In this document: positions 8,899 to 16,153 of the stretch, in pieces
Position numbering within the stretch: position 1 is the first letter of the stretch
Layout: the number at the start of each line of letters is the position of its first letter
Assembly: GCF_036010505.1 (NCBI RefSeq)
Contig: NZ_CP108569.1
Coordinates: forward strand, 6,296,501 to 6,360,500
Source: Streptomyces sp. NBC_01197
GTDB lineage: Bacteria > Actinomycetota > Actinomycetes > Streptomycetales > Streptomycetaceae
DNA length: 64,000 nt
Direction of reading: 5' to 3'
Made by a program: the position numbers and the translations under genes
The notes under the pieces: generated by a model
Told to the model about the DNA's origin: nothing
Database searches by the model: none
Seen by the model: only the letters and a program-made list of their open reading frames with translations

Positions 8899-9230
8899 GG
8901 AATGCGCTCGCGCGCGTCCCTGCTCTCTCCACGCCGCTCGGCTGCGATGCGGTGGGTGTGCCCGAACACCACGGCTTCCGGCTGCTGGCCAGACTGCCCA
9001 AGCCCGGCTGCGTCTTCGTGGACGACGACTGGTGGTGGTGGATCGTCCCCGCCGGATCCGACCACGAGCTCGCCTGGCCGGACCGGGTGCGCTACGCCCC
9101 CGGCGCCTATGTGCCGACGGCCCGCCCCCGGTTGCTCCACTGGCCGCAGGACTCCGTGCCCTACACCCCGCCGATCCCGCTCTACCTCATGGTGTGCCAG
9201 CTCATGGGCGAAGTACCGGAGTGGGCATAG
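8892..9230 (+). CDS. Conserved hypothetical protein, coupled to the RsbW-like gene
   Basis: Product of 112 residues with no recognisable enzymatic motif. It contains a striking run of four tryptophans (DDDWWWWIVP, about residues 46-55) and a proline-rich C-terminus. It starts at GTG 8892, 7 nt inside the upstream gene, so translation is coupled. Streptomycete copies of this small family occur next to RsbW-like ATP-binding proteins. No signal peptide or membrane segment is evident. Function unknown. Confidence 0.7.
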   Translation: MLRNALARVPALSTPLGCDAVGVPEHHGFRLLARLPKPGCVFVDDDWWWWIVPAGSDHELAWPDRVRYAPGAYVPTARPRLLHWPQDSVPYTPPIPLYLMVCQLMGEVPEWA

Positions 9231-9242
9231 CGTTGTCCGCCG

Positions 9243-9274
9243 GGAGGGCGCCGCGGATCCCCGCACCGCCCTCC
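9243..9274. terminator. Hairpin between convergent genes
   Basis: GGAGGGCG (9243-9250) pairs with CGCCCTCC (9267-9274), 16-nt loop, in the 65-bp gap between the hypothetical gene and the fucosidase stop. Confidence 0.5.
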
Positions 9275-9295
9275 TGGGCCATGTGTTCCTGACCG

Positions 9296-11701
9296 CTACG
9301 GCCGGAGCGTGACCGCCCGGCCCGGCCTCAGCCGCACCGTCCGGTGCCAGTCCCCGGCCCGCACCTCGGTCGTCGTGCTCACCGCCGAGCGCAGCACCGC
9401 GCCGGTGACCTTCCCGGCGCGCCACTCCAGATCGACGGTGACACCGCCGCGCGCGCCGACGCCCGTGATCCGGCCCGCCGCCGCCCAGGCGCCGGGCAGC
9501 GCCGGAAGCAGCTCGATCACGCCCGGCCGGGAGTAGACCAGCATCTCGATCATCGCGGTCGGGGTACCGAAGTTCGCGTCGATCTGCAGGGTGGCCCGCG
9601 ACCCCAGGTCGTACATGTCGAAGAGGTTCTGCGAGGTGCCGTTGCCAGCACCGGTGGACGGCGCCATGACCGTACGGACCAGCTGGTACGCCTTGTCGGC
9701 GTTCTTGAGCCGTGCCCAGCTCGCCGCGCGCCAGGCGCAGCCCCAGCCGAAGCTCGACATCCCGCGCGCAGTGAGCAGATTGCGCGCGCCGGTGACCAGC
9801 TCGGCCGGGCTGCCCTCCGGGGTGATCCGGTCGCCCGGGAAGAGACCGATCAGCGGTGACAGATGCCGGTGTGTGGTCTCGCCCAGGTTCTCCGGCGTCA
9901 TCCACTCCTCCAGCCAGCCGGTCTCCGGACTGACCTGCGGCAGGTAGAGACGGGACTGGAGTCCGGCGATGGTCCTCGCGTATCCGGTGTCCCTGGCGAG
10001 CAGGGCGGCCGCAGTGCGGTACGAGGCGAAGAGGTCCCACACGAGTTCCTGCGCGTAGGTGATGCCCTTGGCGTCGGTCGGCCCCTGCTCGGGCGACCAG
10101 TCGCTGTCGTCGATCAGGACCTGCCGGGACGTGCCGGTGGCCGGGTCGGTGACGGTCGTGGTGACGAGCCGCGCCTCCCAGAACTCGCAGGCGCCCTTCA
10201 GCAGCGGGTAGATCTTCTTCAGCTCGGTGCGGTCCTGGGTGTACTCGTAGTGCTGCCAGAGCGAGTTGCACAGCCAGGCGTTCCCGGCCGGGTGCCACCA
10301 CCAGCCCATCCCGCCGTGGACGTTCGTGGAGATGGCGGTCGTCCAGCCCGCTACTTTCCCGCTGGAGTTGCGGAAACCGTTGCGCGGGTCGTTGAACCGC
10401 TTGGCGGTGGTACGGGTCCAGGACGGCACCTGGGCGAGGCAGTAGTCCAGGAAGGCGCCGAAGCAGTCGGAGAGACCGGCCCGGTCGGCCAGCCAGTAGT
10501 TCATCTGGACGTTGATGTCCGTGTGGTAGTCGCCCATCCAGTCCGGGTCCGTGCGGTCGATCCACAGGCCCTGGAGGTTGAGCGGCACACTGTCGCGCGA
10601 ACCGCTGATCATCAGATAACGGCCGAACTGGAGGTACGCGGCTTCCAGTTCGGGGTCCGGGGGCGCGCCGGCCGCGCCGAGCGCGGTGAGCCGGGACCAG
10701 GTGTCGAGTGAGCGCTGCGCGTCGGTCGACGTCCCGAGCTCGACCGTCATCCGGTCGTACAGCGGCTGGTAGTCGGCGAGATGGGTGCTGAGCAGTGCGG
10801 AGCCGCCCGCCTTGGCCGCGGCACGCAGTCGGTCGGCCGCGATGGCGTGCGGGTCCGCGCCGGGGTTCCGGTAGCCGGTCGCGGGGTCCTGCGCGTAGTT
10901 CGTACCGCCGGCTATGACCACCAGTACCTCGGAGCACCCGGCGAAGGTGACCTCGGCGCCCTTGACGGCCACAGTGCCGGTTCTGCTGGTGACACCGGCC
11001 GCCGCCGCGTACGTCAGCCCGTTGGGGAACGCGCCCGTGAACGAGGTGGTACGGGTGGCGCCGTCCGCCGAGGCGGTCTCACCGTGCCATCCGGCGAGCG
11101 AGACGGAGCCGGTGCAGGTGCCGCCGCCGCTCTGGGTGAGGTGTACGACGACGACCTCGTCGGGGTGGCTGGCGTACACCTCGCGGCGGTAGGTCACCCC
11201 GCCCAGCCGGTAGGTGACCGTGCTGAGCCCATTGCTGAGGTCGAGGGTGCGGCGGTAGCCCGTCACGGCGGACAGCTCATGGCCAGGGAGGTCGACCGAC
11301 GCCTTCGCGAGCAGTGTGAAGCTGCCGAAGTCGTCCGCTCCGTAAGGGAACTGGCCGTCGCTCTGGAGGCTGTCGTTGAGGCCGCCGGTCCACAGGGTGG
11401 CATCGGTGAGATAGAGCACGTCGTGCGCGGGGTCGCCGGTCAGCAGGGCCCCCATGCGGCCGTTGCCGATCGGGAGCCCCTGCTGGATGATCAGGCTCTC
11501 GCTCGCGGGCGCCGGGTAACACAGCTCGGTCGCGGCCGATTCCGGTACGGGACGGGCTCCGTGAGCTCCCTGGCGCGGCACGGCGGCGGCAGCGGTGAAG
11601 GGACGGAACCCACCGAGCGCGATGCCCGCGGCGAGGGTTCCGCCCGCTGCCCCCAGGACGCTTCGACGCGACGGAGCGGGTTGTTCCGGGGCATGGGTCA
11701 T
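9296..11701 (-). CDS. Glycoside hydrolase family 95 (alpha-L-fucosidase type), Tat-exported
   Basis: Secreted glycosidase of 801 residues. A twin-arginine signal (SRRSVLGAAGGTLAAGIALG, about residues 11-30) shows export in folded form. The N-terminal beta domain has GLPIGNGRMGALLTGD near 75. The central (alpha/alpha)6 barrel carries DYHTDINVQMNYW near 395, containing the two Asn known to activate water in this inverting family. LQIDANFG near 705 carries the catalytic-base Asp region. GH95 enzymes cleave alpha-1,2-linked L-fucose or alpha-L-galactose from glycans. AAGGGA precedes ATG 11701. It stands alone, but L-fuconate-type catabolic genes lie 16 kb away. L-fucose as substrate is inferred from the family. 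Confidence 0.88.
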   Translation of the reverse strand: MTHAPEQPAPSRRSVLGAAGGTLAAGIALGGFRPFTAAAAVPRQGAHGARPVPESAATELCYPAPASESLIIQQGLPIGNGRMGALLTGDPAHDVLYLTDATLWTGGLNDSLQSDGQFPYGADDFGSFTLLAKASVDLPGHELSAVTGYRRTLDLSNGLSTVTYRLGGVTYRREVYASHPDEVVVVHLTQSGGGTCTGSVSLAGWHGETASADGATRTTSFTGAFPNGLTYAAAAGVTSRTGTVAVKGAEVTFAGCSEVLVVIAGGTNYAQDPATGYRNPGADPHAIAADRLRAAAKAGGSALLSTHLADYQPLYDRMTVELGTSTDAQRSLDTWSRLTALGAAGAPPDPELEAAYLQFGRYLMISGSRDSVPLNLQGLWIDRTDPDWMGDYHTDINVQMNYWLADRAGLSDCFGAFLDYCLAQVPSWTRTTAKRFNDPRNGFRNSSGKVAGWTTAISTNVHGGMGWWWHPAGNAWLCNSLWQHYEYTQDRTELKKIYPLLKGACEFWEARLVTTTVTDPATGTSRQVLIDDSDWSPEQGPTDAKGITYAQELVWDLFASYRTAAALLARDTGYARTIAGLQSRLYLPQVSPETGWLEEWMTPENLGETTHRHLSPLIGLFPGDRITPEGSPAELVTGARNLLTARGMSSFGWGCAWRAASWARLKNADKAYQLVRTVMAPSTGAGNGTSQNLFDMYDLGSRATLQIDANFGTPTAMIEMLVYSRPGVIELLPALPGAWAAAGRITGVGARGGVTVDLEWRAGKVTGAVLRSAVSTTTEVRAGDWHRTVRLRPGRAVTLRP

Positions 11702-12045
11702 CTACCGGTCCCTTCGACGTGGTGTGCCATGACGGCACCTCAGGAAGCGACGGAAACGTACGATGTCTACGGGGGTGTGTCAACGTTCTGGGCGGGTTTC
11801 CCCCTGGGAGAGGCTCGCCGAGCGCTGCAACATCCGATGTGTGGCTCGAAGAGTACGTAGCCGTGTCAGCGCGCCCGCGCCGCAGGGCCCACGGAGTCAT
11901 TGTGGCCAGCGGCACCAGCGCGGGTGGCTATGTCCTGTACATCCACCAGGGCCGCCTGGTCTTCGAGCGCCATCTGCCCGACCGGCGCATCTGCCGCACC
12001 TCGCCCCAGCCGCTCGGTGGTCACGCCACTGCCCGGAAACGCAGA
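11702..12045. other. Intergenic stretch upstream of the fucosidase gene
   Basis: About 340 bp with no intact gene, between the fucosidase start and the tRNA terminator. The part next to the fucosidase must hold its promoter, though no clear -35/-10 pair was found. The part towards the tRNA contains the sulfatase-like fragment described separately. Confidence 0.6.
11890..11988 (+). pseudogene. Possible arylsulfatase C-terminal remnant
   Basis: A short translated stretch (GVIVASGTSAGGYVLYIHQG, then RLVFERHL) resembles the C-terminal beta-sheet segment of arylsulfatases, in which G-x-x-x-A-x-G precedes GGY-x-LY and a lysine/glycine turn. No sulfatase catalytic domain, start codon with binding site, or neighbouring matching fragment is present. 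It therefore reads as a decayed remnant next to a tRNA and a fucosidase gene. The call rests on a short motif by eye and could be chance. Confidence 0.4.
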
Positions 12046-12068
12046 AGACCCCTGAAGAACAGGGGTCT
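12046..12068 (-). terminator. Terminator of tRNA-Leu
   Basis: Perfect 9-bp stem AGACCCCTG / CAGGGGTCT with a 5-nt loop, directly 3' of the tRNA on the same strand and followed by TCTTCTG. Confidence 0.7.
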
Positions 12069-12072
12069 CAGC

Positions 12073-12160
12073 TGGTGTCCGAGGGGGGACTTGAACCCCC
12101 ACGCCCGATAAAGGGCACTAGCACCTCAAGCTAGCGCGTCTGCCATTCCGCCACCCGGAC
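12073..12160 (-). tRNA. tRNA-Leu (anticodon GAG), CCA encoded
   Basis: On the minus strand the acceptor GTCCGGG (5' end at 12160) pairs with CTCGGAC; the discriminator A is followed by a genome-encoded CCA (12073-12075). The D-arm begins TGGCGGAATGGCAGACGC. The anticodon stem CTAGC/GCTAG encloses loop TTGAGGT, anticodon GAG, which reads CUC/CUU. A long class II variable arm (TGCCCTTTATCGGGCG region) and the T-arm GGGGGTTCAAGTCCCCC complete the fold. A terminator hairpin lies just downstream. Its 3' end faces the accessory fucosidase region, but no integrase or duplicated tRNA 3' end was found. Confidence 0.95.
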
Positions 12161-12348
12161 AAGGTGTCTGTCTCGCGGCGCTGGGCCGTTCCGACGTGGA
12201 AAACCATAGCAAACATTGGGAGGTGCTCGATCACGCGCCGGAGTCTGTGAACCGCGTATGACGACCGGTCCCCGCGCTTGGGTCCCGGGGGTGGCGAGGG
12301 CGAGTATGGGGCAGGGGACCACCAGCAGCGACAGCGGGAGGAAACAGC

Positions 12349-13683
12349 GTGAGCGAGCCCAGCAGGACAGGCACGGAACGGGTCGTCTCCGGTGAGGACG
12401 AGGTCGTGGACCTCTGTCGTGATCTGATCCGGATCGACACCAGCAACTACGGCGACCACTCGGGGCCGGGTGAGCGGGCGGCCGCCGAGTACGTGGCGGA
12501 GAAGCTCGCCGAGGTCGGTCTCGAACCGCAGATCTTCGAGTCCCACCCGGGGCGCGCGTCCACGGTGGCCCGGATCGAGGGGGAGGACCGGTCCAGGCCC
12601 GCGCTCCTCATCCACGGTCACACCGACGTCGTCCCGGCGAACGCGGACGACTGGACGCACCACCCCTTCGCCGGGGAGATCGTGGACGACTGCGTCTGGG
12701 GCCGCGGCGCGGTCGACATGAAGGACATGGACGCGATGACCCTTGCGGTCGTACGGGACAGGCTGCGCACCGGCCGTAAGCCCCCGCGCGACATCGTCCT
12801 CGCCTTCCTGGCCGACGAGGAGGCGGGCGGCACCTACGGCGCGCGCCACCTCGTGGACAACCACCCGGACCTCTTCGAGGGCGTCACGGAGGCGATCGGC
12901 GAGGTCGGCGGCTTCTCGTTCAGCGTCAACGAGAATCTGCGGCTGTATCTCGTGGAGACGGCGCAGAAGGGCATGCACTGGATGCGCCTCACCGTGGACG
13001 GCACCGCCGGCCACGGCTCCATGACCAACACCGACAACGCCATCACCGAGCTCTGCGAGGCGGTGGGACGCCTCGGGCGCCACCAGTGGCCGGTGAGGGT
13101 CACCAAGACCGTGCGGTCCTTCCTCGACGAGCTGTCCGACGCGCTCGGCACGCCGCTGGACCCCGAGGACATGGAGGCGACCCTCGCCAAGCTCGGCGGC
13201 ATCGCGAAGATGGTCGGCGCGACACTGCGCAACTCGGCCGCGCCCACCATGCTCGGCGCCGGGTACAAGGTGAACGTCATCCCCGGACAGGCGACGGCCC
13301 ATGTCGACGGCCGCTTCCTGCCCGGCTACGAGGAGGAGTTCCTGACCGACCTCGACCAGCTCCTCGGCCCCCGGGTCAGGCGCGAGGACGTGCACGGCGA
13401 CAAGGCGCTTGAGACGGGCTTCGACGGGGACCTGGTCGACGCCATGCAGGTGGCGCTGAAGGCCGAGGACCCGATCGCGCGGGCGGTGCCGTACATGCTC
13501 TCGGGCGGTACGGACGCCAAGTCGTTCGACGACCTGGGGATCCGCTGCTTCGGCTTCGCGCCGCTGAAGCTGCCGCCCGAGCTGGACTTCGCCGGGATGT
13601 TCCACGGGGTCGACGAGCGGGTTCCGGTCGACGGCCTGAAGTTCGGCGTACGGGTACTCGACCGCTTCCTGGACAAGTGCTGA
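12349..13683 (+). CDS. M20 family metallopeptidase/deacylase
   Basis: Cytosolic zinc-dependent amidohydrolase of the M20 (ArgE/DapE/carboxypeptidase) family, 444 residues. Metal ligands and catalytic residues are readable: HGHTDVV near 89-95 (His and the Asp two residues on), GRGAVDMKD near 117-125 (bridging Asp), LADEEAGG near 150 (catalytic and metal Glu), and a C-terminal His in GMFHGVDERV. A dimerisation domain containing TAGHGSM lies between. GTG 12349 has GGAGG 7 nt upstream. It is a single gene in the run of conserved streptomycete genes next to chpH. The natural substrate is unknown; it is usually annotated as a dipeptidase or acyl-amino-acid hydrolase. Confidence 0.88.
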   Translation: MSEPSRTGTERVVSGEDEVVDLCRDLIRIDTSNYGDHSGPGERAAAEYVAEKLAEVGLEPQIFESHPGRASTVARIEGEDRSRPALLIHGHTDVVPANADDWTHHPFAGEIVDDCVWGRGAVDMKDMDAMTLAVVRDRLRTGRKPPRDIVLAFLADEEAGGTYGARHLVDNHPDLFEGVTEAIGEVGGFSFSVNENLRLYLVETAQKGMHWMRLTVDGTAGHGSMTNTDNAITELCEAVGRLGRHQWPVRVTKTVRSFLDELSDALGTPLDPEDMEATLAKLGGIAKMVGATLRNSAAPTMLGAGYKVNVIPGQATAHVDGRFLPGYEEEFLTDLDQLLGPRVRREDVHGDKALETGFDGDLVDAMQVALKAEDPIARAVPYMLSGGTDAKSFDDLGIRCFGFAPLKLPPELDFAGMFHGVDERVPVDGLKFGVRVLDRFLDKC

Positions 13684-13719
13684 CCGCGTAAGTGCTGACC
13701 GGACAAGTGCTGAAACGAC
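13675..13719. repeat. Three 15-bp direct repeats across the M20 stop codon
   Basis: Units at 13675-13689, 13690-13704 and 13705-13719 share AAGTGCTGAcCG. The first contains the peptidase stop codon, so each copy repeats a Lys-Cys-stop end. This probably arose by small tandem duplication. Confidence 0.8.
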
Positions 13720-13780
13720 ATTCCAATTAATCGGCTGTACGTGCGTATGCGACCGGAAAGAGTGAATGGGGCCATTGGTT

Positions 13781-13808
13781 CGTAGCCCCGCAGGGTTCTC
13801 CTCGTTAC
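13781..13808 (+). promoter_or_regulatory. BldN-type promoter candidate for chpH
   Basis: CGTAGC (13781-13786) and CGTTAC (13803-13808) separated by 16 nt match the kind of -35/-10 pair recognised by the developmental ECF sigma factor BldN (roughly CGTAAC and CGTTGA). The implied transcript start is about 45 nt before the chpH ATG. BldN control of chaplin genes is known in other streptomycetes; the assignment here is by eye. Confidence 0.4.
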
Positions 13809-13858
13809 AGGTGGTGCGGTCCGCGGTCTGGACCGCATTTGCCGACTAGGAGGAACTA

Positions 13859-14092
13859 ATGATCAAGAAGGTCGTCGCCGCTGCGGCAGTCACCGGTGGT
13901 CTCGTGCTCGCGGGTGCGGGCATGGCCGTCGCCGACTCGGGCGCCCAGGGTGCCGCTGTGCACTCTCCCGGCGTGATCTCGGGCAACGTTGTTCAGGTGC
14001 CCGTTCACATCCCGGTGAACGTGTGCGGCAACACGGTCTCCGTGATCGGGCTGCTCAACCCCGCCTTCGGCAACACCTGCGCCAACGTCTGA
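13859..14092 (+). CDS. chpH: Short chaplin (ChpH-like)
   Basis: Secreted amphipathic surface protein of 77 residues that self-assembles into amyloid fibrils and lowers surface tension, so that aerial hyphae can rise. Residues 1-25 are a Sec signal peptide ending AVA. The mature part is one chaplin domain (about 36-77) with the two conserved cysteines C56 and C74 in VNVCGNTVSVIGLLNPAFGN plus TC. GGAGGAA lies just upstream of ATG 13859. It is followed directly by the long chaplin, the same pairing I recall for chpH and chpC of S. coelicolor (SCO1675/SCO1674). Developmental control via BldN is likely. Confidence 0.95.
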   Translation: MIKKVVAAAAVTGGLVLAGAGMAVADSGAQGAAVHSPGVISGNVVQVPVHIPVNVCGNTVSVIGLLNPAFGNTCANV

Positions 14093-14100
14093 CGTTGTGC

Positions 14101-14122
14101 CTCCGACCCGCGAGGGTCGGAG
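14101..14122 (+). terminator. Hairpin after chpH (first)
   Basis: CTCCGACCC / GGGTCGGAG, 9-bp stem, GCGA tetraloop, 8 bp after the chpH stop. Confidence 0.75.
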
Positions 14123-14127
14123 CCCCG

Positions 14128-14164
14128 CCGGCCCCGGAGCGCGCGCCATGCGCTCCGGGGCCGG
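14128..14164 (+). terminator. Hairpin after chpH (second)
   Basis: Perfect 15-bp stem (14128-14142 with 14150-14164) and 7-nt loop, immediately after the first hairpin. Together they should separate chpH and chpC transcripts despite the short gap. Confidence 0.75.
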
Positions 14165-14234
14165 AGAGGCATTCGGCCCAAGGGCAACGACGTCCGCGGG
14201 CATTTCCGGAAGGTAGAAGGCAGGAAACGAACCT

Positions 14235-15029
14235 ATGCGCCAGGTCACGAAGAAAGGCCTGATCACCGTTGCGGCCGCGGGCGGAGTGCTCGCCCTGAGC
14301 GGTGGCTACGCGTACGCGGACTCGTCGGCTGACGGAACCGCGGCGAATTCGCCCGGAGTGCTCTCCGGCAATTCGGTCCAGGCACCGGTGCACGTACCGG
14401 TGAACGTCTGTGGCAACACCGTTGATGTGGTCGGGCTGCTCAACCCCGCATTCGGCAACAGGTGCGGCAACGGGCCGTCCGGATCCGGAACGTCCCACAC
14501 CGGCAGCGGTCACGAGGGCCAGGGCAGCGGCGACCACCGCGCCCCCGGCAACAACGGCGGCAGCCACAACAGCGGCACCGGCAGCCACAGCGGCGGCGGA
14601 GCGACGGCAGAGGGTTCCACGAGTGGCTCGCCCGGCGTTCTCTCCGGCAACAACGTGAAGCTCCCGCTCGACGTACCCGTGAACGCCTGCGGCAACAGCG
14701 TCGATGTCGTCGGCCTGCTCAATCCGGTCTTCGGCAACAACTGCGCCAACGACGAGAGCGTCCCGCCGCCGGTCCACGTCCCGCACCACCCGGTCCACCC
14801 CGGTCAGCCGGGGCACCCGGAGCACCCGGGAACGCCGCGCGCTCACACGCCGCGCACTCCGAAGCCCGCGGCGCCGCACGCCCCGGTCACGCAGACAGTC
14901 CCGGCGCCCAAGGGCACCGAGCAGCTCGCGCACACCGGTTCTGCCCCGCTCGGGCTGATCATTCCGGCGAGTGCCGGAATGATGCTCGGGGGGATCATCC
15001 TGTACAGGCGGTCCCGGGCAGCCGCGTAA
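14235..15029 (+). CDS. chpC: Long chaplin with two chaplin domains and sortase signal (ChpC-like)
   Basis: Cell-wall-anchored chaplin of 264 residues. A signal peptide (about 1-29) precedes chaplin domain 1 (39-79; C59, C77). A Gly/Ser/His-rich linker (80-131) and chaplin domain 2 (132-172; C152, C170) follow. A Pro/His-rich spacer leads to the sortase motif LAHTG (231-235), a hydrophobic helix and the basic tail YRRSRAAA. The LAxTG motif suits class E sortases of Streptomyces. Anchored long chaplins are thought to help seat the short chaplins in the aerial sheath. The start ATG has GGCAGGAAA upstream. It lies 142 bp after chpH, with two hairpins between. Confidence 0.95.
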   Translation: MRQVTKKGLITVAAAGGVLALSGGYAYADSSADGTAANSPGVLSGNSVQAPVHVPVNVCGNTVDVVGLLNPAFGNRCGNGPSGSGTSHTGSGHEGQGSGDHRAPGNNGGSHNSGTGSHSGGGATAEGSTSGSPGVLSGNNVKLPLDVPVNACGNSVDVVGLLNPVFGNNCANDESVPPPVHVPHHPVHPGQPGHPEHPGTPRAHTPRTPKPAAPHAPVTQTVPAPKGTEQLAHTGSAPLGLIIPASAGMMLGGIILYRRSRAAA

Positions 15030-15061
15030 CGGGCCGCTGAGCCCTATGTGTACGCATGGAA

Positions 15062-15095
15062 GGGGGCGGGTCCCGCAGTCGCGGGGCCCGCTCCC
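15062..15095. terminator. Terminator between chpC and the DUF5703 gene
   Basis: A 15-bp near-perfect stem (15062-15076 / 15081-15095, one mismatch and one G-T pair) with an AGTC loop, in the gap between convergent genes. Confidence 0.65.
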
Positions 15096-15098
15096 TCT

Positions 15099-15287
15099 TC
15101 ACCATGTGGCGCGCACTTGGCGAATGATGCGCCGGCGCAGCCGCACTCTGCGGCTGCCGTCCCGGTGCAGACTCAGTCGGTCCAACTCCCAGTGTCCGTA
15201 CTCGGCATGGTCGGTGAGCAGGCGTGTCGCATCCTTGCGGGAGACCCCGCGCGGTACGTACACGTCGACAAATTCGTATTCCGGCAT
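15099..15287 (-). CDS. DUF5703 family small protein
   Basis: Basic 62-residue protein conserved in streptomycetes: it opens MPEYEFVDVYVPRGVSRK and ends in an arginine-rich RRVRLRRRIIRQVRATW segment. I recognise it as DUF5703. It has no known function; the basic tail could bind nucleic acid. It is divergent from the acidic protein gene at 15335 with only 47 bp between them, so their promoters must overlap. It converges on chpC. Confidence 0.85.
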   Translation of the reverse strand: MPEYEFVDVYVPRGVSRKDATRLLTDHAEYGHWELDRLSLHRDGSRRVRLRRRIIRQVRATW

Positions 15288-15321
15288 CGCATCTATTGTG
15301 CGGGCAGAGGCCCGGTACGGA

Positions 15322-15327
15322 TAGCGT
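15322..15327 (+). promoter_or_regulatory. -10 box (TAGCGT) of a probable leaderless transcript
   Basis: TAGCGT ends 7 nt before ATG 15335 and no ribosome binding site is present, so transcription should start at or next to the start codon. Confidence 0.5.
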
Positions 15328-15334
15328 CTGCCCT

Positions 15335-16048
15335 ATGTCTGATGCTGCGCAGCCCACGGCTGCCGAGGTACGCGCCGCCGCCGAGGCGGTCAAAGCCGCG
15401 CTGGACCGTCACCTCGCCGCGGTCGAAGCCCGTACGGGAGAGGACGACCCGGCCGTTTACGACGCGTTCAACGCGCTCGCCGCGGCCGCCGAGGTGTACG
15501 ACGAGAGGCTCTACGACCGGTACGACGAGGTCACCCCCTTCGAGATTCCCGCTGCGGACGAAGCGCTGCCGCCGTACGCGGGCCCCGACGACCCGCACGC
15601 GCTCACGGTGCTCATTCGGCGCGACTACGCGGTGGCCCAGCCGCAGCGGCTGCTCGGGCAGGCGCAGCGCATCGTGGATCTCGACCCGGAGGCGGACGGC
15701 GGGCCGGGCGTGGGGGCCGTCGTGGGCAACAGTGTGCACGCGGCTCTGGGGGTGCTGTTCGGTGAGTACGAACCCGACGAGATCGCCTCGCGGCACAAGG
15801 AGTTCGGCCTTGAGGAGGGCGACTCCACGCTCTGGGTCACGGCGGCGGAGGACCTGTCCGAGCCGGGGGAGTGGCTGAGCACCCCGTTCGACCAGGCGGA
15901 CCCGCAGCAGATCGTGTGCCGGTTCGACGTCAGTTCCGTCTTCGACGACGAGGAACTGCTCGATGGCGATGAGGATGACGAAGACGGCGCCGACGACGAC
16001 GCTGACGAATCCCCCGCGTACGGGGACCCGGAGGACGAGCGGGTCTGA
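15335..16048 (+). CDS. Conserved hypothetical acidic protein
   Basis: Cytosolic protein of 237 residues, conserved among Streptomyces in this location but without a named function. The N-terminal third is alanine-rich and helical (VRAAAEAVKAALDRHLAAVE). The middle contains RRDYAVAQPQRLLGQAQRIV and a globular region to about 200. The C-terminal 35 residues are a strongly acidic, probably disordered Asp/Glu tail. ATG 15335 is chosen because the upstream open frame lies in the divergent promoter and a -10 box sits 7 nt before it. No catalytic motif found. Confidence 0.8.
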   Translation: MSDAAQPTAAEVRAAAEAVKAALDRHLAAVEARTGEDDPAVYDAFNALAAAAEVYDERLYDRYDEVTPFEIPAADEALPPYAGPDDPHALTVLIRRDYAVAQPQRLLGQAQRIVDLDPEADGGPGVGAVVGNSVHAALGVLFGEYEPDEIASRHKEFGLEEGDSTLWVTAAEDLSEPGEWLSTPFDQADPQQIVCRFDVSSVFDDEELLDGDEDDEDGADDDADESPAYGDPEDERV

Positions 16049-16153
16049 TCCGGGTCTGAGACCTCCGGGTCTGCGGTACGTCGGCGGCCGGGGCTCCTGT
16101 CCCGGCCGCCGGCCGCCAACCGCGGGTGCTAGTGCCGCGGCAGGGGCAAGGCA

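Noticed and set aside
8478..10937. Long minus-strand open frame opposite the RsbW-like gene and out of frame with the fucosidase gene
   Set aside because: Shadow of two real genes; arginine/proline-rich translation without motifs.
12073..12160. Attachment site of an integrated element at tRNA-Leu
   Set aside because: No integrase gene nearby and no second copy of the tRNA 3' end seen in the window.
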